Shown: one piece after another, positions 9,644 through 17,372 of the stretch
How positions within the stretch are numbered: position 1 is the first letter of the stretch
Layout: each line of letters opens with the position of its first letter
NCBI GenBank assembly: GCA_002299425.1
Contig: DBNW01000079.1
Coordinates: 5,751-69,750, forward strand
DNA length: 64,000 bases
Origin: Methylococcaceae bacterium UBA662
GTDB lineage: Bacteria; Pseudomonadota; Gammaproteobacteria; Methylococcales; Methylomonadaceae
Direction of reading: 5' to 3'
Made by a program: the position numbers and the translations under genes
Notes under the pieces: generated by a model
Seen by the model: the letters and a program-made list of their open reading frames with translations, nothing else
Told to the model about the DNA's origin: nothing
Databases searched by the model: none

Positions 9644-9722
9644 GGGTAAATCACACTCCATAGTAAAAAGGGGTTATCGGGGAATTATAGGGGATATGAC
9701 AAACAAACCAAAAACAATTCCG

Positions 9723-12035
9723 CTAGAAATTTTGCCCGAAGTTAAATTGGAACATTTCTATTTCATCACCCCGTTGGTTTAAATCCGGCCGCGCATCGCG
9801 TGCGTTTAAAGGCAGGCCAAAGCTGACGGACAACGCCCCAAACGGCGATAACCATTCGCCAGACAGTCCGGACGAGTACCTAAACTCGTTGATGCCAAAT
9901 GTGTTGCTGAGGGAGCCGGCGTCAAAAAAAACGCCCATGCGTAGGGATTTTACTTCGGACAAAAAAGGGACAGGGAAGAATAGCTCGGTGTTAGCGATCA
10001 TTTTCACAGAGCCGCCGAGCGGCCTAAAAGGGGTGCCGTCCTGACGGCGGTCCCTAGGGCCTAAGGTGTTGTTGCGGATGCCGCGCACGGTGCCGGTACC
10101 GCCGGCAAAATAGTTTTCAAAAAAAGGCAGTTCGTCGGTGTCACCGTAGCCGTCACCGTAGCCTACATCGCCTTGCAGGCGCAAGGTGACGTCAGAGGTC
10201 AGCGGGAAATACTGTTGGTGTTTGTAGCCAATTTTGTAGTAAGTCAGGGCACTGCCGGGGACAGTGGCCAGGGTGGAAAGCCGTTGTTGCCCGCCTTGGG
10301 TGGGGAATATGGCCCGGTTCAATGTGTCGTGAGTCCAGCTAATGGTGGGTGCGAAGTTAAGAAATTGGCTGCCGTATTCTTGAATGAAGTCATTAATTTC
10401 TATCGAGGTATTATCCGTGGCCTGTAGGCCAGTTCTACTGACATCGAAGCCAAACCGCAGTTGGTCGAATTCGTCCAGTGGGATACCCATGTCAAAGCCA
10501 CCGTTGAGGATTTGCGTGGAATAATTGGCGATGTTGATGCGCCGGGCATCGCGATCAGAGTAGCCGAGGCGGTAGCCCATGCTGACCCCGTCGGGGGTGA
10601 AATAGGGGTTGAAAAACCCAAATTGGTAATTGGTTGCAAAGGCACTGTTGTTGAACGCCAGATTGATGCGCTTGCCGGAGCCGAATACGTTGTCTTGGGC
10701 GATATTGGCGTTGATGACGATGCCTTGCAGCTGGGAAAAACCGACACCGGCCGACAAGTTGCCCGATGCCCGCTCGACGATGGAGTAATTGACATCAATT
10801 TGGTCAGCGGTACCGGGTACCTGGGGGGTTTCGATATTAACGGACTCAAAGTACCCTAGGCGTTCGAGGCGGGTCTTTGAGCGTTCTATTTTGCTGCTAG
10901 ACGCCCAACTGGACTCCATTTGCCGTATTTCTCGCCTGATAACTTCGTCGCGGGTTTTGGTGTTGCCTTTGATATTGATGTGGCGGACGTAGGTCCGTTT
11001 GCCCGGGTCGACAAAAAACGTCATGGCCACGGTTCGGGTTTTTTCGTTGATCTCAGGGATCATGTTGACGTTGGCAAAGGCGTAGCCGTCGTTGCCTAAG
11101 CGGTCGGAGATGGCCTTGGATGTCTCGGTGGCGTTTTTTCTGGAAAAAATTTCCCCCGGGCCGATGCTGACTAATTTAATCAGCTCCTCGGGCGGGACGA
11201 TAAGATTGCCGGTCAGTTTGACTTTTTCTACGGTAAAAACGTCGCCTTCGATGACGTTGATGGTGATGTAGATGTCTTTTTTGTCGGGCGTTATCGCTAC
11301 CTGCGCGGATTCTATGTTGAAATTGATGTAGCCACGGTCCAAGTAGTAAGAGCGCAGGGTTTCTAAGTCGGCAGCCAGCTTCTGTTTGGAGTACTGATCG
11401 TCTTTGTTGTAAAAAGAAAGCCAGTTGGTGGTGTTGAGTTCCAGAACCGATAGCAAGGTGTTGTCGTCGAATACAGTGTTGCCAATAATGTTGATTTCCT
11501 TAATTTTAGCAACCCTGCCCTCGGAGATGTGGATATGGATGCCGACCCGGTTGCGGGTCAGTTCGGTGACTTCGGTTTTTATGCTGACGCCGTATTTGCC
11601 GTGGCTTAGGTACTGCCTGCTGAGTTCTTGTTCAACTTTGTCTAAGACCTGGCGGTCAAAAATTTTGCCTTCAGACAAGCCAATTTTGTCCAAGGCTTTT
11701 TTTAAGTCTTCCTTGCTGAGGTCTTTGTTGCCCTCAAAGACGATTTTGGCGATGGAGGGCCGTTCGACCACGTTAATGATCAACGAAGCCCCCTCCCGTT
11801 CTAGGGTGATGTCTTTGAAAAAACCGGTTTTGAACAAGGCCCGGATAGCCGGTGCGGCTTTATCTTCGGTAAACGTGTCGCCAACACTGATGGGCAAGTA
11901 GTTCAGCGCGGTACCCAAAGAAATGCGTTGCAGCCCTTTGATTTGGATGTCGTTGACGACGAATCCTTCGATAGCGTGGGCAGCCGGTGTCGCTAAAACA
12001 CTAAGCAACACTAGGCGGGTGGCAAGTGATCTCAT
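9723..12035 (-). CDS. bamA: Outer membrane protein assembly factor BamA
   Basis: The central beta-barrel of the machine that inserts outer-membrane proteins. Starting at 12035 there is a signal peptide ending at about residue 22 (AAHA), five POTRA domains to about residue 345 and a 16-strand barrel to the C-terminus, which ends in the phenylalanine expected of a barrel signal (FNFGQNF). The conserved barrel-lumen motif VRGIRNNTLGPRD is present near residue 655. The longer frame from 12080 would put 15 extra residues in front of the signal peptide. rseP, dxr and cdsA, often found upstream, are replaced here by the EF-P genes. Confidence 0.96.
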   Translation of the reverse strand: MRSLATRLVLLSVLATPAAHAIEGFVVNDIQIKGLQRISLGTALNYLPISVGDTFTEDKAAPAIRALFKTGFFKDITLEREGASLIINVVERPSIAKIVFEGNKDLSKEDLKKALDKIGLSEGKIFDRQVLDKVEQELSRQYLSHGKYGVSIKTEVTELTRNRVGIHIHISEGRVAKIKEINIIGNTVFDDNTLLSVLELNTTNWLSFYNKDDQYSKQKLAADLETLRSYYLDRGYINFNIESAQVAITPDKKDIYITINVIEGDVFTVEKVKLTGNLIVPPEELIKLVSIGPGEIFSRKNATETSKAISDRLGNDGYAFANVNMIPEINEKTRTVAMTFFVDPGKRTYVRHINIKGNTKTRDEVIRREIRQMESSWASSSKIERSKTRLERLGYFESVNIETPQVPGTADQIDVNYSIVERASGNLSAGVGFSQLQGIVINANIAQDNVFGSGKRINLAFNNSAFATNYQFGFFNPYFTPDGVSMGYRLGYSDRDARRINIANYSTQILNGGFDMGIPLDEFDQLRFGFDVSRTGLQATDNTSIEINDFIQEYGSQFLNFAPTISWTHDTLNRAIFPTQGGQQRLSTLATVPGSALTYYKIGYKHQQYFPLTSDVTLRLQGDVGYGDGYGDTDELPFFENYFAGGTGTVRGIRNNTLGPRDRRQDGTPFRPLGGSVKMIANTELFFPVPFLSEVKSLRMGVFFDAGSLSNTFGINEFRYSSGLSGEWLSPFGALSVSFGLPLNARDARPDLNQRGDEIEMFQFNFGQNF

Positions 12036-12110
12036 GCAGAAAAGTCTAGGGGGGGGTTGATGCGAAAAAGATGGCCGCATTATAACATAGCGGCGCCGCT
12101 TGACCTTGCC

Positions 12111-13088
12111 TTAAGCGCGGTCAATGGGGAAGGCCAGCACGTCATTAATTGAGGGGCTGTTTGACAGTAACATCAGTATCCTGTCTAAGCCGACAGCAAG
12201 GCCGGAACACGCAGGCAAACCCGATGCTAGGGCGGCTAGGAAGCGCGGGTCTTTTTTTATTTCCGCTTGGCCGTGTTGCCGCCTGATGGCGAGGTCTTGG
12301 TCAAATCGGCGTTCTTGCTCGACCGGGTCGATCAGCTCGTGGTAGCCGTTGCCCAATTCGATGCCGTGCATGAACAGCTCGACCCGTTCGGCGGTGTGCG
12401 GGGCATTGCTGCGTAACCGGGCCAATGCGGCTTGGCATGCGGGATACCCATAGACCATGACCAAACCATTGCCCCCTAGCGACGGCTGTACGCGGTGGCT
12501 GAACAGAAAATCCAGCCATCGGCTTAGGTCGTGGCCGCACAGGGCGGTGGCTTCGGGTAGTCCGTTAGCTTCCGCATAAGCCCGGTACTGGTTAAAATGG
12601 AACGCGAAAGGGTCAAGGCCAGTGTGAGATAAAAACACCTCTTGATACGTAAAGCGTTCGGTTTTGCCTAGGTTTTTGTCTGCAAACAGCAAGCGCACCA
12701 AGGCCTCGGCTTCATCCATCAGTTGCAGCAGATCAAAGTCGACGCGGTACCACTCCAGCAGCGTGAACTCAGGGTTGTGGTAGCGCCCTGCCTCGTTGTT
12801 GCGAAAGGCCTTGCAAATTTGAAAAATGGAGCCGCTGCCGGCGGCAAGCAGCCGTTTCATGGCAAATTCAGGGGAGGTTTGCAAAAACAGCCGGTGCTGG
12901 TTGGGCGGCGACTCGTAGCGACTGCTAAAAAAAGCCAGGTTCGGGTCGGTGCCGGCAGCGTGGCAAAGCAGGGGCGTTTCGACTTCCAGCACACAACGCT
13001 CGGCAAAAAAACGGCGAATTTGCTGGAGTAGGTGCGCGCGCAGCTTGAGTAGCTTAAGGTCGCAAGCCGGTTGCCAGTCGGTTAGCAC
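12111..13088 (-). CDS. epmA: EF-P lysine ligase EpmA (PoxA/GenX)
   Basis: A truncated class II lysyl-tRNA synthetase paralogue that attaches (R)-beta-lysine to elongation factor P instead of to tRNA. Class II motif 2 (FRNNEAGRYHNPEFTLLEWY) is at about residue 90 and motif 3 (GLAVGLDRILML) near residue 300. No anticodon-binding domain precedes the catalytic core, and 325 residues is the normal EpmA length. The start is a GTG sharing its first base with the TAG stop of efp, so the ligase is translationally coupled to its substrate. Confidence 0.95.
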   Translation of the reverse strand: MLTDWQPACDLKLLKLRAHLLQQIRRFFAERCVLEVETPLLCHAAGTDPNLAFFSSRYESPPNQHRLFLQTSPEFAMKRLLAAGSGSIFQICKAFRNNEAGRYHNPEFTLLEWYRVDFDLLQLMDEAEALVRLLFADKNLGKTERFTYQEVFLSHTGLDPFAFHFNQYRAYAEANGLPEATALCGHDLSRWLDFLFSHRVQPSLGGNGLVMVYGYPACQAALARLRSNAPHTAERVELFMHGIELGNGYHELIDPVEQERRFDQDLAIRRQHGQAEIKKDPRFLAALASGLPACSGLAVGLDRILMLLSNSPSINDVLAFPIDRA

Positions 13089-13657
13089 TATTCTTTGACG
13101 CGAGAAATGTATTCGCCGGTGCGGGTATCAACCTTGATAACCTCGCCTTGTTGCACGAACAAGGGCACTCGAACCACGGCACCGGTGGTCAATTTGGCCG
13201 GCTTGCCGCCACCGCCAGAGGTGTCACCGCGCACGCCCGGGTCGGTTTCGATGATTTCCAGTTCGACGAAGTTGGTCGGCGTCACTGCTAGTGGGGCGTC
13301 GTTCCATAACGTCACCGTGCACAGGTCTTGGTCTTTTAGCCATTGCGCGGCGTCGCCGACGATTTTCTCGTCGGCTTGGTACTGTTCAAACGTGTCGATC
13401 ACCATGAAGTGTCGAAACTCGCCGTCGTTGTAGAGGTATTGCATTGCCACGTCGATCACATCGGCACCGTCCAGTGTTTCGCCCGATTTGAACGTGCGCT
13501 CAATGACCCGGCCAGTTTTCAAATTTCTGATCTTGACACGGTTGAACGCCTGGCCCTTGCCGGGTTTGACAAATTCGTTTTCAACGATGGCGCAAGGATC
13601 GTTATCCATCATGACTTTCAACCCAGCCTTGAATTCGTTTGTACTGTAAACAGCCAT
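13088..13657 (-). CDS. efp: Elongation factor P
   Basis: Relieves ribosome stalling at proline runs. Starting at ATG 13657, six bases after a GAGG ribosome site, the protein has 189 residues and starts [12 protein letters not shown]. The modified lysine is K34 in the KPGKGQAF loop, the type of loop used for beta-lysylation by EpmA/EpmB, both encoded here. Three beta-barrel domains are evident; the last contains [18 protein letters not shown] at ~residue 145. A longer frame to 13678 lacks a ribosome site. Confidence 0.97.
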   Translation of the reverse strand: MAVYSTNEFKAGLKVMMDNDPCAIVENEFVKPGKGQAFNRVKIRNLKTGRVIERTFKSGETLDGADVIDVAMQYLYNDGEFRHFMVIDTFEQYQADEKIVGDAAQWLKDQDLCTVTLWNDAPLAVTPTNFVELEIIETDPGVRGDTSGGGGKPAKLTTGAVVRVPLFVQQGEVIKVDTRTGEYISRVKE

Positions 13658-13692
13658 TTTATCCTCAATGTGACACATAAATTAAAGACCGG

Positions 13693-13704
13693 CCATTATA
13701 ATGG
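13693..13704. promoter_or_regulatory. Palindromic -10 region shared by efp and epmB
   Basis: The perfect palindrome CCATTATAATGG lies in the 72-base gap between efp and epmB. It presents a consensus -10 box (TATAAT) on both strands: 13697-13702 for epmB and 13695-13700 for efp. The -35 boxes on both sides are weak, so the direction preference cannot be decided from sequence. The arrangement would link expression of EF-P and EpmA with that of EpmB. Confidence 0.5.
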
Positions 13705-13729
13705 ACGGATTGTTTGACAGAAACTTTTA

Positions 13730-14749
13730 ATGGCCATCATGCCCACTGCCTCTATGAACGATTTAGCCTGCTCAAGGCCTTGGCAGCAACAGCTCAAAGA
13801 GGCATTTACCGACCTGGACAGTTTGTGTGCGTACTTAGATTTGGTACCGGCCGGGCTGCCGGTGTCGGTTGCGGCCGGTGGGCAATTTCCCCTGCGAGTA
13901 CCGCGCAGTTTTGCCGCGCGCATGGAAAAAGGCAACCCGCATGATCCGTTGCTGCGCCAAGTGTTGCCCGTCCACGATGAATTGCAGGTCTATCCGGGCT
14001 TTATCGATGACCCGGTGGGTGACTTAGCGGCAGCGGCGCAGACCGGTTTGTTGCACAAATACCAAGGCCGCGTGCTGTTGATTAACACGGGTGGGTGCGC
14101 GGTGCATTGCCGGTATTGTTTCCGGCGCAATTTTCCTTATGCGCAGATGCTGTTAAGCAAGCAAGCTGAGCAAGCGGCGGTTGTTTACATCGCAGAAAAC
14201 ACAAGCATCAACGAGGTTATTTTCAGCGGTGGGGATCCTTTGTTGCTGAGCGATGAACGGCTAGCGCAGCTGATGACCCAGTTAGCGGCCATCGCCCACG
14301 TTAAACGCATCCGCATTCACAGCCGCCTGCCGATTGTTTTGCCTGCCCGCATGACCCGGCAATTGGCTGATACGCTGAACGCCAGCGGCAAAGCCGTTAT
14401 TCTGGTCATGCATTGCAACCATGCCAATGAATTGAATGATGAGGTTCAGGCTGCTTGCCGGCGTATGCAGCACTACGCGTTTACCTTGCTGAACCAGTCC
14501 GTGCTGTTGCGCGGCGTCAATGACGACGCCGGAGTATTGGCCGACCTGAGCGAACGCCTGTTCGCTTTCGGCGTGCTGCCGTATTACTTGCATTTGCTCG
14601 ACCGCGCTAAAGGGGTTGGGCATTTTGAAGTGCCACAGGCAGATGCGTTGGCCATTTATCGGCACGTGTTGGGTCGTTTGCCCGGTTATTTGGTACCTAG
14701 GCTAGTTAGGGAGCAAGCCGGGGAAAATGCCAAGCAACCGGTTTTTTAA
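13730..14749 (+). CDS. epmB: EF-P beta-lysylation protein EpmB (lysine 2,3-aminomutase-like)
   Basis: A radical SAM enzyme that converts (S)-alpha-lysine to (R)-beta-lysine for loading onto EF-P. The iron-sulfur site CAVHCRYCFRR (CxxxCxxC) lies near residue 125, followed by the GGDPLLL motif. At 339 residues it matches EpmB rather than the longer catabolic lysine aminomutases. It is divergent from efp-epmA, which fixes its assignment. The start could also be one of two further ATGs within the first nine codons. Confidence 0.95.
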   Translation: MAIMPTASMNDLACSRPWQQQLKEAFTDLDSLCAYLDLVPAGLPVSVAAGGQFPLRVPRSFAARMEKGNPHDPLLRQVLPVHDELQVYPGFIDDPVGDLAAAAQTGLLHKYQGRVLLINTGGCAVHCRYCFRRNFPYAQMLLSKQAEQAAVVYIAENTSINEVIFSGGDPLLLSDERLAQLMTQLAAIAHVKRIRIHSRLPIVLPARMTRQLADTLNASGKAVILVMHCNHANELNDEVQAACRRMQHYAFTLLNQSVLLRGVNDDAGVLADLSERLFAFGVLPYYLHLLDRAKGVGHFEVPQADALAIYRHVLGRLPGYLVPRLVREQAGENAKQPVF

Positions 14750-15027
14750 GGTACTGTGCCATCCTAAGCCCAAAGCCGTGCACGCAGGTGAGCGGCCACC
14801 CATAAACCTAGTTTGTTCTCAAGCAGGGTCAGATGCTGTCAAGCGTCCGGCAGTTGTGCCGCCGCCCACCAGTCGAAGCGCATTGCAGCTTAAGGCGCGT
14901 GGGCTTTTGACCGCACTCGGCAGATGCCTCAGGCACACCCAGCTTCGGGTCTTGCCGATAAACCGCGCCACAGTTTTTTTGTTACCCGCTGAAACAACAG
15001 GCGAATCGGGACGGTTTTTGTCGCCTG

Positions 15028-16080
15028 CTAAGGCGTGCTGTCACTATCGGCTTGAAGTCGGCGCAGCAAAGACAAAATTTGCTTTTCTTGGGTCATGATG
15101 TCGGCGCACAGACGGAACTGCTGGATGGCCCGTTGCAGGTTTTGGCCAGGCGTGTCAACTTTAAAATACCGGTTGCCTTGCAAGTGGTCGGTGTAGAACC
15201 TCAAGCCTAATTCAAAAGGCAGCAAACGCAGGGCGGGGTACAGAAAGTCGTAGTCGCAGGCGGTATAAAAATGCCGCGCCTCAGCCAGGTAAGCCGCTAA
15301 CACGGTCGCGCAAAGCGCAAGGTCGAAGCGATCGGTGCCGTGTTGGTGGCAGCAAGAGCGCAGGCAATCGGCAATATCGTACTGCACCAGCCCGGGCTTT
15401 ACTGTGTCCAGGTCCACTAGGCTGATAATTTGCCGGGTGTGCCGGTGGAACAAAAAATTGTCCAGTTTAGGGTCGCCGTGGGTCACGCGAAGTGGTAACA
15501 GCCCGGTTTGCTTGGCCGTCTCTAAAACAGCCACGAAAGAGGCGCATTGGGCGATAAATTCCGCGCAAAAAGGGTCTTCCTGCTCCGCTGAGGCGGCAGT
15601 TTCCTGATAGTGGTTGAGATAATCGGGAGCGATATGGAAGCCGGGCAAGGTGTCGTGCAACAAGTCGGGCTTAAGGTCGCTTAACAGGCGGTGGAAATGC
15701 CCGAGGGCAAAACCGGCTTGCTGGGCATCGGCCATGCTGGTGAGGCGTTCTAGGCTTTCGCTGTCGGCAATGTAGTGCTGTCCCCGCCAGAAATCACCGT
15801 TGCTGTGCCAATAAAAATCAGCACCCGTACGCGTCTGTAGCGGTTCGGGAAGGGTCAGGCGAGCAAACCCGCAGTGTCGCACATGCCGGCTCACTACCTG
15901 GAGGTTGGCCGAAATCAATTCGGGTTCGGGGAAGACCTGTCGGTTCACGCGCTGCATAACAAAATGGCCGGAACCTGCGGTTACTAAAAAGGTGTCGTTA
16001 ATTAGGCCACGGCCTAGCGGCTGCAAGGCCGTGACGGTGCGGGCAGTAAACTGCCGGGCTACTGAAATCAGTTCGTTCAA
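15028..16080 (-). CDS. Phosphotransferase of the APH/NahK family
   Basis: A kinase-like protein of the aminoglycoside phosphotransferase fold. The catalytic loop is HGDPKLDNFLFH (about residue 195) and the metal-binding aspartate is in SLVDLDTV (about residue 217). The N-terminal region FVMQRVNRQVFPEPELISAN strongly resembles N-acetylhexosamine 1-kinases (NahK), so a sugar is a likelier substrate than an antibiotic. No sugar phosphorylase or nucleotide-sugar gene stands next to it to support this. The 278 bases between epmB and this gene hold no gene that I can recognise. Confidence 0.75.
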   Translation of the reverse strand: MNELISVARQFTARTVTALQPLGRGLINDTFLVTAGSGHFVMQRVNRQVFPEPELISANLQVVSRHVRHCGFARLTLPEPLQTRTGADFYWHSNGDFWRGQHYIADSESLERLTSMADAQQAGFALGHFHRLLSDLKPDLLHDTLPGFHIAPDYLNHYQETAASAEQEDPFCAEFIAQCASFVAVLETAKQTGLLPLRVTHGDPKLDNFLFHRHTRQIISLVDLDTVKPGLVQYDIADCLRSCCHQHGTDRFDLALCATVLAAYLAEARHFYTACDYDFLYPALRLLPFELGLRFYTDHLQGNRYFKVDTPGQNLQRAIQQFRLCADIMTQEKQILSLLRRLQADSDSTP

Positions 16081-16119
16081 AATGGCAGGCTAAAATTAAT
16101 TACGGGCTTGTTTACGGCC

Positions 16120-16148
16120 AAAAAAAAGCCCGCTGTGCGGCGGGCTTT
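16120..16148 (-). terminator. Intrinsic terminator of the ompA-like gene
   Basis: On the minus strand, just past the OmpA stop, a nine-base stem (AAAGCCCGC paired with GCGGGCTTT, at 16125-16133 and 16140-16148) with a six-base loop is followed by eight T residues (16120-16127 on the complement). This is a textbook rho-independent terminator and separates ompA from the kinase gene downstream. Confidence 0.9.
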
Positions 16149-16166
16149 AAGGTCAGAGCTGGGTGC

Positions 16167-17222
16167 TTAATCGCCCATCCAAATTAATTCTACGCGGCGG
16201 TTGGCGATCCGGCCCTCTTCAGTGCTGTTGTCTGCGATGGGGTAGTCCTCGCCCATACCGTGGGCGATCATGCGGTTGCTTACGCCCCGCATTTTCAAGT
16301 AGTCAACTACGGATTGCGAACGCCTTACCGACAAGGCTAAGTTGTGGGCATCGCTGCCTTCGCTGCTGGTGTGGCCGCGGACTTCAATATCGTGTTTGTC
16401 GGGGTATTGAATCAAATTGTTGGCTACAGTATCAAGGATGTATGTGGCGTTTTCGGTCAGCTCGGCGGAGTCGAATTTAAAATTGACACCCTTTAGCTCC
16501 AAGCTCACAGGGCAGCCTTGGGCATCAACTTTGCTTCCGGCTAAACTGTGTAAGCATTGGTCAACGCAGTTGTTGACGCCGTCGTTGTCGTCATCTAGGG
16601 TGGCGCAGTCGGGTGCGGCGGCTACAGGGGTGGGGGTGGGTATTTCAAACTTCGCCTCGGCCACAGGTTTTGGGCCGAATGGCAAGACAAATCCGACGTT
16701 TAGCAACATGTCGGAAAATTGGTCTGTGTTGCGCCCGAAGTATTCCCCAGCATTGTGGTTGTAGCGGTAGCGAATGTCCGTGCGTAATAAAAAGTTGTCG
16801 GTGACTTCATAGGTAAAACCGGCTCCCGCCTCGCCAATAAACGAAGGGGCACTGTGGGTACCTAGGTCTGTGTGCATGCCGCCTACGCCAAAAACGGTGT
16901 ACGGGGCGAATTGGCCGCGTGAAAAGAAATACTGGGCCTCTGCGATACCGCCGGACATGTCCCAGTTGCCTGGGCCTGCACCCTGTCTTTCTAATTGGCT
17001 GTAAAAACCTTTTAATTCGACGTTAAAATGCTCGTCCAGAATTTTTCCCACGCCTAAACCGGTGATGTAGCCGTCTTCAGCGCCACGGTCTCCGCCGGGA
17101 TTGACAAATCCTGCAAACGGTGCGGCATACCAGCGGTTGTCTAAAAAGGTGTCGGCGTGGGCCGGGACGGCTGCGGCCGTTCCCAGTAGTCCCAGTAAAG
17201 CCAAGGCTTGTTTGTTGTTCAT
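16167..17222 (-). CDS. OmpA-family outer membrane protein
   Basis: An outer-membrane barrel with a peptidoglycan-binding tail. A signal peptide ends at about residue 23 (VPAHA), an eight-stranded OmpA-like barrel spans ~25-190, a short Asp-rich thrombospondin-3-type calcium loop with two cysteines follows (DDDNDGVNNCVDQC, ~213-226), and an OmpA C-terminal domain covers ~245-350. The peptidoglycan-binding signature is in EVRGHTSSEGSDAHNLALS and NRRVELIW. A strong GAGGAG ribosome site precedes the start. The gene is monocistronic with its own terminator. Confidence 0.9.
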   Translation of the reverse strand: MNNKQALALLGLLGTAAAVPAHADTFLDNRWYAAPFAGFVNPGGDRGAEDGYITGLGVGKILDEHFNVELKGFYSQLERQGAGPGNWDMSGGIAEAQYFFSRGQFAPYTVFGVGGMHTDLGTHSAPSFIGEAGAGFTYEVTDNFLLRTDIRYRYNHNAGEYFGRNTDQFSDMLLNVGFVLPFGPKPVAEAKFEIPTPTPVAAAPDCATLDDDNDGVNNCVDQCLHSLAGSKVDAQGCPVSLELKGVNFKFDSAELTENATYILDTVANNLIQYPDKHDIEVRGHTSSEGSDAHNLALSVRRSQSVVDYLKMRGVSNRMIAHGMGEDYPIADNSTEEGRIANRRVELIWMGD

Positions 17223-17317
17223 AAATTAAACTCCTCAAGTGGGTCGGTAGGTAGTGTTGTTAAATTAACAGGAACGGGGTTTTGGCTGGGCCAGCACTCG
17301 TTGAAACTAAGTACCCG

Positions 17318-17336
17318 AGCGCATAGTCTGTGCGCT
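17318..17336. promoter_or_regulatory. Inverted repeat upstream of the ompA-like gene
   Basis: Two perfect six-base arms (AGCGCA and TGCGCT) separated by seven bases lie 96 bases upstream of the ompA start, in the 150-base gap after prsK. The position suits an operator or a weak hairpin in the leader. No regulator can be named from the sequence. Confidence 0.3.
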
Positions 17337-17372
17337 AAGTCTGTAATGTTTCCTTATGGTTGTGAGTGGCAT

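Noticed and set aside
14727..15098. Open frame of 123 codons after epmB
   Set aside because: No recognisable domain, overlaps both epmB and the kinase gene, lacks a ribosome site and has low-complexity composition.
15028..16080. Aminoglycoside resistance gene
   Set aside because: The fold is shared, but the N-terminal sequence resembles N-acetylhexosamine kinases and no mobile-element context suggests a resistance gene.
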